A stretch of DNA of 64,000 nucleotides from Splendidivirga corallicola (GTDB lineage Bacteria; Bacteroidota; Bacteroidia; Cytophagales; Cyclobacteriaceae). The notes below the pieces were generated by a model. It saw only the letters and a list, made by a program, of their open reading frames with translations, did no database searches and was not told where the DNA came from. The position numbers and the translations under genes were made by a program. The stretch is taken from positions 186,001 through 250,000 of the forward strand of contig JAUJEA010000012.1 of NCBI GenBank assembly GCA_030442035.1, written 5' to 3'. Of the stretch, positions 37,285 through 47,193 are shown piece after piece (the stretch's first letter is position 1; each line of letters opens with the position of its first letter).

Positions 37285-37457
37285 AAACTAGACGGTTCGT
37301 CAAAACGTACTGCCCATCCTATACTCTTTAATGCGATATGTAGATTTTGATATAACATCGTTACTTTCAAATTTCGGAGTGCAAATTTAATGGTTCAATG
37401 ATAACAACCAAATAAAATTTTAATTTTTCTGAAATATCTTAATAAACTTCCGAACGT
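37285..37457. other. 3' flank of the SulP gene
   Basis: AT-rich, with a small hairpin GACG/CGTC at 37291-37301 and no gene. Confidence 0.3.
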
Positions 37458-39137
37458 TTAGGCCTCATGAGCAGCCGGTATGCCAAATAGAGCCTCACCG
37501 TTTTCCTCTAACCATTTCGAAAAATCGCTGTAAGTATCAAAGATCATAATACCGGGAGTGTGCTCAGAAACAATCTTTATTTTGTTCAATACACCCTTAG
37601 GTTGCTCTTGTAATCCCGTAATGGCCACTTTGATACCTTTGGATTGAAGGCCTTCCAGTGCTTCTTCTAAAGCGTAAACTCCACTTTGATCTAAATAGGG
37701 AACGCGTCTCATTCTGATGACCACCATTTCAATTTCAGGAAGCTCTCGTACCATTTCCTTGAACCTCGAAGCAAACCCAAAGAATAGCGCACCATATAGA
37801 TCTTTGATATAAACTTTGTCTTTGTAACGAGCTTCAATTTCAGTACCATATTCATGAGGGAATTGATTAACAAACTTCTCTAAAGGAGCGATCTCGCTGG
37901 CATCTGAAGAAATGTCTGCTGCTTTTTTCATGAAGCTGATGGTTGCCATGATCATTCCAATACCAACGGCATAAAGCAAATTCCAAAAAACAGTAAGTAA
38001 TAATACAACTATTAATATAACGGCATCTGTTCTTGGGACGTGTTTCAAATCTCTGAGGCCTTTGTAATCGATGATGCCTATCCCGACAGTGATAAGGATT
38101 CCCGCTAATACCGATAATGGAATCTCAGCAGCATATTTACCTGCACCAAGCAAAATGATCATTAGCAGTACACTATGTATGATACCTGATAGTCTTGTTC
38201 TTCCGCCGGAATTAACATTTACCACGGTTCTCATGGTAGCACCAGCTCCTGGTATTCCGGCTATTATTGCGCTAGCCATATTTCCAATACCTTGTCCAAC
38301 CAATTCTTTGTTACTGTTGTGCTGGGTCTTGGTTATATTGTCGGCCACTATAGATGTAAGCAAAGAATCTATCGCACCCAACAAAGCCAGCGTTCCACCA
38401 AACTGTAAGATCAGTCCAATTTGGCTTGTTTCGAAAGCGAATAGTTCTCCCAAATATAATTTAGGTAGTCCTTCGGGAATATCGCCGATCCTTGGTATGT
38501 CCAGTTTAAAAAAGACGGATAGGACTGTTACGATCAACAGGGCCACTAAGGCGCTTGGAACCACTTTGGTTAGTCTAGGAAAGAGATAGATGATAACAAT
38601 TGTCAGTGCACCTAATCCAAGTGCGATAAAATTGATTTGGCTCAAAGGATTAGCTATATTCAAGGCGATATCAATCGTACTTTTCTCCGATTCATGGCCT
38701 AGAAAAGGATAAATCTGAAAAAGGATAATAATAACACCAATACCACTCATAAAACCTGATAACACGGGATACGGAATATACTTTACATATTGTCCAATTC
38801 TGATAACACCCATGACTACCTGCAGCGCTCCTGCGATGAAAAAGGAGGCAATTATCAACCCCAATCCATTTTCTATTGTTCCGGATGCCTCAATGGCAGA
38901 AGATATCACCATGGTTGAAACAACGGTCATTGGGCCTGTAGGACCACTTATTTGCGTGGCTGTCCCACCTAACAAGGCGGCAAAGAAGCCCAAAGCAATC
39001 GCCCCATAAAGACCCGCAATCGCACCCATTCCCGATTGTACCCCAAAAGCTAGCGCCAATGGTAGTGCAACGATTCCAGCAGTAATTCCTCCAAAGATAT
39101 CTCCCCTGAGGTGTGAAAAATCTAGCAATTTATTCAT
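37458..39137 (-). CDS. SulP-family anion transporter with STAS domain
   Basis: 559 residues. The SulP membrane domain (about 1-400, ten to fourteen helices) starts LRGDIFGGITAGIVALPLALAFG and includes QISGPTGPMTVV and LAGILITVGIGIIDYKGL. The cytoplasmic STAS domain (about 435-545) includes VIRMRRVPYLDQSGVYALEEAL. The family moves sulfate, bicarbonate or dicarboxylates, usually with Na+ or H+. No carbonic anhydrase or sulfate-assimilation gene is adjacent, so the substrate is undecided. It is followed by two terminators before the tRNA region. Confidence 0.93.
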   Translation of the reverse strand: MNKLLDFSHLRGDIFGGITAGIVALPLALAFGVQSGMGAIAGLYGAIALGFFAALLGGTATQISGPTGPMTVVSTMVISSAIEASGTIENGLGLIIASFFIAGALQVVMGVIRIGQYVKYIPYPVLSGFMSGIGVIIILFQIYPFLGHESEKSTIDIALNIANPLSQINFIALGLGALTIVIIYLFPRLTKVVPSALVALLIVTVLSVFFKLDIPRIGDIPEGLPKLYLGELFAFETSQIGLILQFGGTLALLGAIDSLLTSIVADNITKTQHNSNKELVGQGIGNMASAIIAGIPGAGATMRTVVNVNSGGRTRLSGIIHSVLLMIILLGAGKYAAEIPLSVLAGILITVGIGIIDYKGLRDLKHVPRTDAVILIVVLLLTVFWNLLYAVGIGMIMATISFMKKAADISSDASEIAPLEKFVNQFPHEYGTEIEARYKDKVYIKDLYGALFFGFASRFKEMVRELPEIEMVVIRMRRVPYLDQSGVYALEEALEGLQSKGIKVAITGLQEQPKGVLNKIKIVSEHTPGIMIFDTYSDFSKWLEENGEALFGIPAAHEA

Positions 39138-39334
39138 GAAGAGTTAAGGTTAGTTCACAATACCCCAAAAAAAATAAAATCTTTGATATTATTCCAAATT
39201 CGTAGCACTTTATTTTAAGAAACAATGATCATTTTTTTGGCATGGCTCAAAATGAAAGCATATCTATTCGGTTGGTTTTCAGACAAAATGCCCTTTTCTT
39301 TTTTTAATGTTAAATTTTAATGATAAAAAGACTG

Positions 39335-40051
39335 TCATTCTTTGAACTCCTTATGTCGCTTCCTGTTAAGGTATTTGAGGAAGGAGAGACATAATTGCAT
39401 ATCATCCTTTCCTATTAGCATAAGCCGGTCTAAAATACGCTTAAACAGAATAGGATGCCTGGAAAAACCCAGCCATTGGAGCATTTCAATGGCACTCGTT
39501 TTTAAGGCTTGCTGCGTTCCGGAAGAAGCCGGATCAGTTATCGTTTCCTGAATATTGGAGAATTCCGAAAGTTCGTATGCATATAATAAAACAGATTGAG
39601 CAAGATTAAGCGATGGATAAGGAACAGAAAGTGGAATTGAACTGATCAAATCACAATGACTAAGATCTTTTTTGCTTAACCCATTCTCTTCAGAACCAAA
39701 TACAATACCCACAACAGATAATGATTGTCCTTTTTTATCAAGTACTTTTTTTAAATTTTTTGGATGGAGATAATCATATCTTGTCACTCTTTGCTTTGCA
39801 CTGGTACCTACCACCAGATCGATCCCATCCAATGCGGAAGGGAGATCTTTAAAGACCTGCACGTTGTCCAAAACATCATGAGAAGCATAACCAGTATTTC
39901 TTGCACCCTTGGTGTTATGTAATGAGGCGTTGACCAGCCTCAGTGCATCAAAACCCATTGTCTTGAGGGCTCTCGCACTAAAGCCTACATTTTCCGGGAC
40001 AGCTGGTTCAACCAATATGAATATGATCTTTATTGGAGGTGGTGAGGACAT
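39335..40051 (-). CDS. trmJ: TrmJ-like tRNA (Cm32/Um32) methyltransferase, SPOUT family
   Basis: I use the ATG at 40051 (238 residues); a longer reading would start at a TTG at 40084. The SpoU/TrmH-type SPOUT knot is clear: IFILVEPAVPENVGFSARALKTMGF at the N-terminus (substrate-binding Asn/Arg), GIVFGSEENGLS, and IPLSVPYPSLNLAQSVLLYAYEL (SAM-binding knot). The N-terminal VEP...P.N.G block and the C-terminal helical extension (about 170-238) fit TrmJ, which 2'-O-methylates position 32 of tRNAs. Substrate choice within the family is an inference. Confidence 0.85.
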   Translation of the reverse strand: MSSPPPIKIIFILVEPAVPENVGFSARALKTMGFDALRLVNASLHNTKGARNTGYASHDVLDNVQVFKDLPSALDGIDLVVGTSAKQRVTRYDYLHPKNLKKVLDKKGQSLSVVGIVFGSEENGLSKKDLSHCDLISSIPLSVPYPSLNLAQSVLLYAYELSEFSNIQETITDPASSGTQQALKTSAIEMLQWLGFSRHPILFKRILDRLMLIGKDDMQLCLSFLKYLNRKRHKEFKE

Positions 40052-40084
40052 ATTCAAGGCTTTTGGAATTGGTAATTTTTTCAA

Positions 40085-40346
40085 ATGATCGTGGCATTAC
40101 AAATTTATGAAAATATTAAGTATAAGTTCTTCGATTGTTTTGCGGAAACCGACAAATGCTTTTTCAACACTGAACATCAGTTTGGTAATTCATTGGAATA
40201 AAACTTTCATAACCATTCAGTAAATGCAATCATGTAAGTTTATCCATTTTAAAGCCAAAGTTTTTTAAAGGAACATTGACTATCTTGTAGAAGATATTGG
40301 TTTGGGACTTGTTCCGGTTATTAAAGACAACTAAACTAAATAACCG
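40085..40346. other. Divergent intergenic region
   Basis: 260 bp between trmJ and the histidine kinase. I see no hairpin and no clear promoter match. Confidence 0.3.
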
Positions 40347-42320
40347 ATGCCGCATAATTTACACAATCAAAGCGTCGTGCCGCACGCATCGATTTTCACA
40401 GAAAGTGATTTTCTAAAGGATCTTTATGATAACAACACCATTGGTTTTATGGTCGTGAGAGATGACCTGATCATTGATGCTAACTCAGGTTTATGTGAAA
40501 TTCTTAAACTTGATAAAGATCAAATTATTGGAAGCACCTGTCATGATCTTGTTATCCATGAGGACCTGAATCAGCTTAATAATTTTCTTAGCCAAAACGG
40601 TAATCAGACACAGCGCAATATAAGTGTTACAATAAGACTGGCAGGAAAAGGATCAAATCAGGTTATTTGTCGATTGACAAAGATTGTTGAAAGAAAAACT
40701 GATGAGGACACTTTGACCTTTTATTTGATCGACAATTTGGATCAGGAAAAGATCAACGAAGGTATTTTGACTGAAATAGCGGCAGGAATGGCCAAGATAG
40801 GTAAGGAGGCTGTTTTTGAGCTCATGGTGCTCAACCTAACCAAAATGTTAGATATAAAATATGCTCTTATTGGAATATATAACAAGGCGGAGAAGGAGAT
40901 TGTGATCAGGGCGATCAGTGTAGCCAATGAATTACAGACACCCTTTAGTTACAAGCTCGTAGGGACACCGTGTGAGGATGTTTTACAGGAAGATGAAATA
41001 ATTTGCAGAGAAGGCATTCAACAGGCCTATCCGGAAGATAAAGATTTGAAAGACTGGAATATTCAGGGATATATTGGAGTATCTCTAAAAGATCATTCCG
41101 GTGATGTTATAGGTCATATCGTTGTGATGGATACAAAGTCAATTAAAAATGCGACCTTTATTTCTTCCATTCTAAAGATCTATACCACAAGACTGGCCTC
41201 CGAGCTGGAAAGAGAGAAACACGAGCAAACCATAAAAAATCGGGAGAACTTTTTAAAGAATGTTATCGACCTAAATCCTAATCTGATCTATGGCAAAAAT
41301 AAAAAGGGTGAATTTACCATGGCCAACGAAAAGGTTGCAAGTATTTTAGGAGTGAACTCAAAGGATTTGATTGGAAAAAAGTGGGAAGACTTTTGCAATC
41401 ATCCCTCTGAAATTGAGCATATGAGAGCCATTGAACAAAAGGTTGTTTCCAATAAGGAATCTATAGATCTGCCTTTGGAAAAAATTACTTGTGCTTCCGG
41501 AATAAAAAGATGGTTGCAAACAACTAAAATGCCATTGCTGAATAAAAACGGAGAAGTAGAAACCATTTTAACCGTTTCATCCGAAATCACCCCCAGAATT
41601 GAGGCTGAAAATAAATTGAAAGAGAGCAATCAGCAACTTAAAAAGGTGAATACGGAGTTAGATCACTTTGTATATCGTGCTTCTCATGACCTAAGGGCTC
41701 CCTTAGCATCCATCCTGGGTTTTATCAATTTGGTCAAACTTGAAAAGGATGAAGCAAATCTGGAAGATTACATGACAAGGATCAATGAACAGATCCTCAA
41801 ACTTGACGGGTTTATTAAAGAAATAATTGATTACTCCAGAATTTCAAGAAGTGAACCGGAATATCAACCGATTGATTTCAAAGGATTGATCGAAGAGGTA
41901 TTTGATAGCCTGGAATTTTATAATTCCGAAAAGAAATTGGATAAAAAGATTGATATAAAGGGAGAAGTTGAATTTGTCTCCGAAGAAAGAAATATCATCA
42001 TTATTATGCGGAACCTGCTTTCTAATGCTATTAAATATTCCAATCCCTTTGAACAACATTCTTTTGTGCATTGTTCTGTTGAAATAGATGAAGCCAAGGC
42101 AGTTATTATTATTGAAGACAATGGTTTGGGAATAGATGCCAGCCATTTACCTCGAATTTTCAATATGTTTTACCGGGCCACGGAAAAAAGTGAGGGTTCG
42201 GGATTAGGACTTTTTATTGTCAAAGAGGCAGTAGAGAAATTAGGAGGGAAGATATCCGTTGTATCTGAACTGGGTGAGGGAGCTACATTTAAAATTGAAT
42301 TACCGAATTTTAACAATTAG
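40347..42320 (+). CDS. PAS-GAF-PAS sensor histidine kinase (soluble)
   Basis: 657 residues without membrane segments. It has a PAS domain at about 20-130, a GAF-like domain at about 140-290, and a second PAS with PAC at about 300-420. The HisKA domain has phospho-acceptor H447 in ASHDLRAPLASILGF. The HATPase_c domain has N box NLLSNAIKYS, G1 DNGLGID and G2 GSGLGLFIVKEAVEKLGG. All catalytic boxes are intact. No response regulator lies next to it, so it is an orphan kinase sensing a cytoplasmic signal, possibly light, redox or a small ligand (unknown). Confidence 0.92.
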   Translation: MPHNLHNQSVVPHASIFTESDFLKDLYDNNTIGFMVVRDDLIIDANSGLCEILKLDKDQIIGSTCHDLVIHEDLNQLNNFLSQNGNQTQRNISVTIRLAGKGSNQVICRLTKIVERKTDEDTLTFYLIDNLDQEKINEGILTEIAAGMAKIGKEAVFELMVLNLTKMLDIKYALIGIYNKAEKEIVIRAISVANELQTPFSYKLVGTPCEDVLQEDEIICREGIQQAYPEDKDLKDWNIQGYIGVSLKDHSGDVIGHIVVMDTKSIKNATFISSILKIYTTRLASELEREKHEQTIKNRENFLKNVIDLNPNLIYGKNKKGEFTMANEKVASILGVNSKDLIGKKWEDFCNHPSEIEHMRAIEQKVVSNKESIDLPLEKITCASGIKRWLQTTKMPLLNKNGEVETILTVSSEITPRIEAENKLKESNQQLKKVNTELDHFVYRASHDLRAPLASILGFINLVKLEKDEANLEDYMTRINEQILKLDGFIKEIIDYSRISRSEPEYQPIDFKGLIEEVFDSLEFYNSEKKLDKKIDIKGEVEFVSEERNIIIIMRNLLSNAIKYSNPFEQHSFVHCSVEIDEAKAVIIIEDNGLGIDASHLPRIFNMFYRATEKSEGSGLGLFIVKEAVEKLGGKISVVSELGEGATFKIELPNFNN

Positions 42321-42340
42321 TAGTTTCGACCAATTCCCTA

Positions 42341-42904
42341 TCATTTTGTCAATCTCATCATAACTCTGGTCTCTGATGGTTGACGAACTACCTTAAAACC
42401 AGCCTTTTTGAAGGTACTTGAAAAACCAACCCAGGCAAATACCTCAGGAACCCTGTCTTTTTTTGGAATAATTGGATATGCTTCTATAATATTAGCTCCC
42501 TGGTCAAAAGCATATTTTGATGCTTCGCGGATTAGATTGAGAGACATTCCCTCGTGTCGGAATTCTTTCAAAACAAAAAAGCAAGCTATACTCCAGACCG
42601 GTTGATCATCGATACGTTTAAAGTACCGGGAGTTTTCGATGCGTGTCAATGTTTCTCTGGGAGAAACTGAGCACCAGCCGATGGGTTTATCCCGATCATA
42701 AGCCAATATGCCTAAGGGTTGATTTTCTTTGACCAGGTTATGGAACTTCCGTTTGTTACTATCACCTTTATTGTTTTCATATGCTTTGCTTGAAAGTCTC
42801 ATAGTCATACACCAACAACCCCCACAAGCACCTCGATCTCCAAACAACTCAACCAGATCTGTCCAGGTATTTGGATTCAGTGTTTTATAGATAAGCTTGG
42901 TCAT
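42341..42904 (-). CDS. GNAT-family N-acetyltransferase
   Basis: The ATG at 42904 gives 187 residues; a longer frame to 42940 adds twelve residues of no family likeness. The GNAT fold shows a Cys-rich start (DRGACGGCWCMTMRL), the beta-4/beta-5 region (PVWSIACFFVLKEFRHEGMSLNLIREASKYA; the acetyl-CoA loop is less regular than the usual Q/RxxGxG/A), and IIEAYPI...FAWVGFSSTFKKAGFKVV. This type is usually annotated only as GNAT; the substrate is unknown. It ends 20 bp from the convergent kinase gene. Confidence 0.85.
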   Translation of the reverse strand: MTKLIYKTLNPNTWTDLVELFGDRGACGGCWCMTMRLSSKAYENNKGDSNKRKFHNLVKENQPLGILAYDRDKPIGWCSVSPRETLTRIENSRYFKRIDDQPVWSIACFFVLKEFRHEGMSLNLIREASKYAFDQGANIIEAYPIIPKKDRVPEVFAWVGFSSTFKKAGFKVVRQPSETRVMMRLTK

Positions 42905-43158
42905 GATAATCTGCAAGTATTGCGAGCACGCGATGAACATTTCTTTGTAAGTTAAAATTAATCAATAAAGTTTTGACATGAAGGGGGATTGGACAAAATT
43001 TCGGAGATCCACCATGCGCATTGAAATGTCTTGCTCAAAGAGAAATTTTAGAACTTTATGGAATGAACCAATCATAAATTCATGGGCTTCCCGTTTACAT
43101 TTGTGAAATTGGTATCATTTTAGTGGAGAACAACCAAACAAATTTTAATACAACCAAA

Positions 43159-43971
43159 ATGAAAGTACTTGATTTAAGTAAAAAAGTAATTGCCTGTGGA
43201 ATAGTATTTTCAATACTACTGGCATCATGTAAGGATGACGAAGGGACCACACAAAGTACTGCACCTGCAATTCCTCCAAGTTCAACGTTTGTTATGGATT
43301 TTGATGATTTCCAGGGAAATGGGAATGATGGGGGAAGACTGGCCAAAGGAAACTGGTTACATGCCGGACTGAATGTGTTAGTCTGGAATGTGGTAATTAC
43401 TGCGAATTTGGCCGTGCCTGTGACTGCATTTCATGAATCTATGAAACAAACACCTGAGTTTATTGGCGATAATACCTGGCAGTGGACCTTTACATTTGAA
43501 GTTAACGAAGTAGAACATACCGCCAAACTTCAGGGTAAGCTTGTGAGTAATGGCACAGACTGGAGGATGCTGATCTCAAAGGAGGGTGAATTCACGGATT
43601 TTGAATGGTATACAGGACACTCAAATGCTGAGCTTACCGAAGGTACCTGGAGGTTGAATATCGATCCCAATGATCCAAGGCCATACCTTGATATTGAATG
43701 GACAAGAAATACTGATAATACAGTGGCAAGCATAAAATACACAAATGTAATCCCGGCAGATGATAATAATGGGAGTTATATACTTTATGGTATTAATCAG
43801 GAGGAGCCATTTGACAGATTCTATGATATTTTCATAAAGTCAGAAAATAATCTTATAGAAATTGATTGGGACTATGAAACCAAAGCTGGTCGTGTCAAGA
43901 ATCCTGCACATTTCAGTGATGAAGCGTTTCATTGTTGGGATGGAAATCTGGACAATGTAGACTGCCAATAA
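43159..43971 (+). CDS. Lipoprotein of unknown function
   Basis: The ATG at 43159 gives 270 residues with a clean lipobox (LLASC, Cys24); a GTG twelve codons earlier is less likely. The mature part is beta-rich with many aromatic residues (TWQWTFTFEVNEVEHTAKLQGKL, YLDIEWTRNTDNTVASIKY, FYDIFIKSENNLIEIDWDYE), as in outer-membrane-facing lipoproteins of Bacteroidota. It ends with a Cys pair (FHCWDGNLDNVDCQ) that may form a disulfide. I do not recognise a family. A strong terminator follows, and no operon partner is evident. Confidence 0.8.
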   Translation: MKVLDLSKKVIACGIVFSILLASCKDDEGTTQSTAPAIPPSSTFVMDFDDFQGNGNDGGRLAKGNWLHAGLNVLVWNVVITANLAVPVTAFHESMKQTPEFIGDNTWQWTFTFEVNEVEHTAKLQGKLVSNGTDWRMLISKEGEFTDFEWYTGHSNAELTEGTWRLNIDPNDPRPYLDIEWTRNTDNTVASIKYTNVIPADDNNGSYILYGINQEEPFDRFYDIFIKSENNLIEIDWDYETKAGRVKNPAHFSDEAFHCWDGNLDNVDCQ

Positions 43972-43995
43972 ATCAATATTATAATATTTGACCAG

Positions 43996-44030
43996 AAGTG
44001 CCGGAATAAAGAAATTCCGGCACTTTTTTA
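43996..44030 (+). terminator. Strong intrinsic terminator
   Basis: A perfect 12-bp stem, AAGTGCCGGAAT (43996-44007) with ATTCCGGCACTT (44014-44025), a 6-nt loop and then a T run. It ends the lipoprotein gene. Confidence 0.9.
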
Positions 44031-44111
44031 TTGGCTATGATTGGAAGGTAGATACTGATACTTATTTATTTCTTAAATTTCCATCAATACCCGGTGAAGC
44101 CTTAACCAAGA

Positions 44112-45458
44112 TCAAAAACTTATTATGAAAACAGTTCCTTTGTCAATCTCTGATTTCACCTCTATTGCCCCCTTATGAAGTCGCATGATTTGTTTGGAAA
44201 GACTCAGACCAATACCAGATCCTTCCTTTTTGGTTGTATAGAAAGGCACAAATATGTTTTCTAAGGTCTCCTGATCAATGCCGCATCCATTGTCGGTTAC
44301 GGTTATTTTTGTTCCTTTTTCGGATGTCACTGCATTCAATTCAATGAAGGGATTATCAGATTTTTTTACAGCATCCATGCTGTTGATCACCAGGTTGATC
44401 AGGATTTGTTCGATCAGGTCAGGATCAGCAACGAGGGTTACGTTTTTATCGGAAATGTATGTTCTGAAATCAATTTCCTGTTCCGATAATTTTGGTCCTA
44501 GCAAACTGGCTGTATTGTTAAAAAGATCTTGCATCCTGATTTCCTGAAAGTTGGGTTGGGGTATTTTGGTAAGACTATTATATGCATTCACGAATTTGAC
44601 AAGTCCTTTGCTTCGTGATTCAATGGTTTTCAGGCTTCCTTTTAAATCACTAAGGTCTTCACTATCCAATTCATTCAAATTGTCGTTGACCTTTTCATCA
44701 AGCATTTGATTGGTCACTTCGGTAAGCGTTGAAATAGGAATGGCAGAATTCATAATTTCATGTGTCATAACCCTGATGAGTTTTTGCCAGGATTCCAGTT
44801 CCTGTTCATCCAGCTCATTTTTAATATCCTGTACAGAAACCAATTTATAGTCAGCTCCCTGCAATCGGATCTTTGTGGCTTGCATGGATAAATGAAAAAG
44901 CGATCCCTTAAGATCAAGTTTGAGTAACTTTCTACGGTTGGACTTCAGAGAGGTGAGTGCATTGACCAGCTTATTGTCCACTTTTTGAAGCGCCTTGATA
45001 TTCCTCAGATAAGGAGTATTAAATAATTTCTTAGCGGCTTCATTGATCAGTTGAATGTCACCGTTCTCATCAAAACAAAGCAGTGCGACTTTCACATGTT
45101 CAACGACCGTCTGGAGATACTGATGGTCAGATTCTTTTTCACTTCTTAATTTTTGGAATACCTTGGTGATTTCGTGATAAGCGAAACGGAGATCCTCCTT
45201 ACTTTTGATCTTTTTGATATTATAATGTGCCGAAGAAAAATCACCTTGCTTGATCGACAATAAAAAATTTCCAAGCTCCCGCTTGGATTTTTCAACATAA
45301 CGGATCAAATCGAAAGTGAGGATAATGGCAAACAACATAGCCCATAAAGAAACTGTCCAGAAATAGGTTTGCGTCCAAACATATATTGCCGTATACCCCA
45401 ATAGCAGGATAGCAATTATTCTGACAACTATATTAATCCTGAAGTTTTTGTAAAACAT
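44112..45458 (-). CDS. Membrane sensor histidine kinase of the NtrB-like type
   Basis: 448 residues. Two membrane helices near the N-terminus (about 12-30 and 35-52) have almost no loop between them, so there is no extracytoplasmic sensor domain. A HAMP/PAS-like region follows (about 60-215), then phospho-acceptor H233 in RVMTHEIMNSAIP, and an ATPase domain with INLVINSMDAV, DNGCGID and GSGIGLSLSKQIMRLH. The MTHEIMNSxxP box and short membrane anchor suggest sensing within or at the membrane. It lies 134 bp downstream of the sigma-54 regulator gene in the same direction and is its likely partner. Confidence 0.92.
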   Translation of the reverse strand: MFYKNFRINIVVRIIAILLLGYTAIYVWTQTYFWTVSLWAMLFAIILTFDLIRYVEKSKRELGNFLLSIKQGDFSSAHYNIKKIKSKEDLRFAYHEITKVFQKLRSEKESDHQYLQTVVEHVKVALLCFDENGDIQLINEAAKKLFNTPYLRNIKALQKVDNKLVNALTSLKSNRRKLLKLDLKGSLFHLSMQATKIRLQGADYKLVSVQDIKNELDEQELESWQKLIRVMTHEIMNSAIPISTLTEVTNQMLDEKVNDNLNELDSEDLSDLKGSLKTIESRSKGLVKFVNAYNSLTKIPQPNFQEIRMQDLFNNTASLLGPKLSEQEIDFRTYISDKNVTLVADPDLIEQILINLVINSMDAVKKSDNPFIELNAVTSEKGTKITVTDNGCGIDQETLENIFVPFYTTKKEGSGIGLSLSKQIMRLHKGAIEVKSEIDKGTVFIISF

Positions 45459-45592
45459 CTTATAAATGTGTTGAGGTGTTCAAGTATTGAAGTGCTGAAG
45501 CTGTACCTGGATGTTACAAACCTGTATTCTTCAATTTCAATTATTTATACTCATTTACCTATTACTCATTATTAATTACCAATTACTAATTG

Positions 45593-46969
45593 TCACATGT
45601 TGTATTTATTCATTTTTCTGTAAAGCGTACTCCTGCCAAAACCAAGTACTTCAGCTGCTCTGGTAAGGTTACCACCACATTGCTTTAAAGCATTCTCAAT
45701 AGCTTGCTTTTCAAGCTCTTCGATATTGTAAGACTCATTTTGCTTTATAGGAGCCTTCTTATGTTTATTTTCCAATAAGAAATCTGATGGCTGGAGTTTC
45801 AGGGAGCTGCTCATGATCACAGCCCTTTCAACAGCATGTTGTAACTCCCTGATATTACCAGGCCAATGATATTCGGTAAGCTTCTTCATCGTATCCCTAC
45901 CAAACGACAGATGTTCTTTAAGGTATTTCTTTCGATAGATGTCAAGGTAATGATCAGCCAATATGTCGATATCTTCTACTCTTTCCCTTAATGGTGGGAG
46001 CTGGATCTCAACCGTATTAATGCGGTAAAGAAGATCTTGTCTGAATTGATTACCGGCAACCATTTCATAAATGGGCATGTTAGTAGCAGAGATTAACCTA
46101 ATGTCAATGGGAATTGGTTGATTACTGCCCACTCTCATAACCTCTCTGTTTTGGAGAACAGTCAGTAATTTGGCTTGCATAGAGGGAGCAATATTACCAA
46201 TCTCATCCAGGAACAAACTTCCCCCGGTCGCTATTTCCAGTCGGCCGGCTCGATCTTCCCTAGCATCTGTGAATGCGCCTTTTTTATGACCAAATAGCTC
46301 CGATTCAAATAATGTTTCAGGAATTGATCCCAGATCGACTTTGATAAATGATTCATTAGATCTGTGGGACCTTCTATGAATCTCCCGTGCAATAAGTTCT
46401 TTACCTGTGCCATTCTCTCCAAGTATTAAAACGTTAGCATCAGTGCTTGCTACTTTATTCACAGCATCGAAGATCCGCTCCATGGCAGGCGATTGGCTAA
46501 TGATCTGATTGTATTGCTGGTTAAGATCGTCGTGTAGCAAACGGGCTTTGGTCTTAAGGTTTTTAACTTCTTTTTTAGATTTGTTCAACTCATAAATGGC
46601 CCGTACAGTCGATAGTAGCTTTTCTTTCTCCCAAGGCTTTGTTAAAAAATCAATGGCCCCTCTTTTCATGGCATCAACAGCCAATTGAATGTCCCCGTAA
46701 GCAGTATTCACCAGTACATGTGCCTGTGGGTCTGATTTTAAGATCCTTTCTAACCATGTCAAGCCTTCCTTACCACTTGTGGTTCCGTAGGAAAAATTCA
46801 TGTCCAGGATAATCACATCAAAATCAGTTTCCTTCAGGCTAGCCAGAATATTATTAGGGTTAACCTCCGTCTTTATCATTTCAAAATGCGGTTTGAGCAC
46901 CATCTTCGCTGTATATAGTACTCCCTGATCATCGTCAACAACGAGTATTTTACCTTCCTTCTTTGACAT
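45593..46969 (-). CDS. Sigma-54-dependent NtrC-family response regulator
   Basis: The ATG at 46969 gives 458 residues; a TTG three codons upstream is also in frame. Numbered from that TTG, the receiver domain has D15-D17 and the phospho-acceptor D59 (VIILDMNF) with K114. The AAA+ domain has Walker A GENGTGKE (187-194), the sigma-54-contact loop written GAFTDA (234-239) instead of GAFTGA, Walker B SLFLDEIG and the R-finger region. The C-terminal Fis-type helix-turn-helix reads [20 protein letters not shown]. It is transcribed away from the permease array with two operator-like dyads between, and should activate a sigma-54 promoter there (inference). Confidence 0.93.
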   Translation of the reverse strand: MSKKEGKILVVDDDQGVLYTAKMVLKPHFEMIKTEVNPNNILASLKETDFDVIILDMNFSYGTTSGKEGLTWLERILKSDPQAHVLVNTAYGDIQLAVDAMKRGAIDFLTKPWEKEKLLSTVRAIYELNKSKKEVKNLKTKARLLHDDLNQQYNQIISQSPAMERIFDAVNKVASTDANVLILGENGTGKELIAREIHRRSHRSNESFIKVDLGSIPETLFESELFGHKKGAFTDAREDRAGRLEIATGGSLFLDEIGNIAPSMQAKLLTVLQNREVMRVGSNQPIPIDIRLISATNMPIYEMVAGNQFRQDLLYRINTVEIQLPPLRERVEDIDILADHYLDIYRKKYLKEHLSFGRDTMKKLTEYHWPGNIRELQHAVERAVIMSSSLKLQPSDFLLENKHKKAPIKQNESYNIEELEKQAIENALKQCGGNLTRAAEVLGFGRSTLYRKMNKYNM

Positions 46970-46978
46970 TTTGTTCAA

Positions 46979-47013
46979 TGAATAATTAGTAATGAGTAAT
47001 TAATAATAGAATA
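46979..47013. repeat. AT-rich repeat upstream of the regulator start
   Basis: Read on the minus strand, TATTATTAATTACTCATTAC followed by TAATTATT lies directly before the regulator start codon. The same word set (TTACTCATTATTAATTACTAATT) occurs at 45562-45592, 57638-57668 and 62622-62645. Confidence 0.5.
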
Positions 47014-47091
47014 TTAACTTTTGTCTCTTAACCAGAAATCGATTTTTCAATTGTCAGACCATTAAAGCTATCAATGCAGGAAGATAGTCAT

Positions 47092-47131
47092 TGTGCCAAT
47101 GTGATACAATGAACTGTGCCAAAATGATACG
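47092..47131. promoter_or_regulatory. Tandem operator-like dyads between regulator and permease array
   Basis: Two 17-bp near-palindromes, TGTGCCAATGTGATACA (47092-47108) and TGTGCCAAAATGATACG (47115-47131), fit TGTnnCA-N3-TGnnACA. Their starts are 23 bp apart, about two helical turns. They sit about 80 bp upstream of a -24/-12-like element, the usual place for NtrC-type activator sites. Confidence 0.55.
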
Positions 47132-47193
47132 TTTTTTGGACTCGATTATTTTGAATTAAATCATAATTAACTGATAGTGAGTCTTCTATATTT

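Noticed and set aside
38071-38589. 172-codon open frame antisense to the SulP gene
   Set aside because: It mirrors a confidently identified membrane protein gene; its sequence is low-complexity Pro/Ile/Ala/Ser as expected from an antisense reading.
47092-47131. Reading the TTGGCACA words on the minus strand as a sigma-54 promoter of the regulator gene
   Set aside because: The -24-like TGGCAC is perfect, but no GC occurs at the required distance for -12; the two-copy dyad explains the sequence better.
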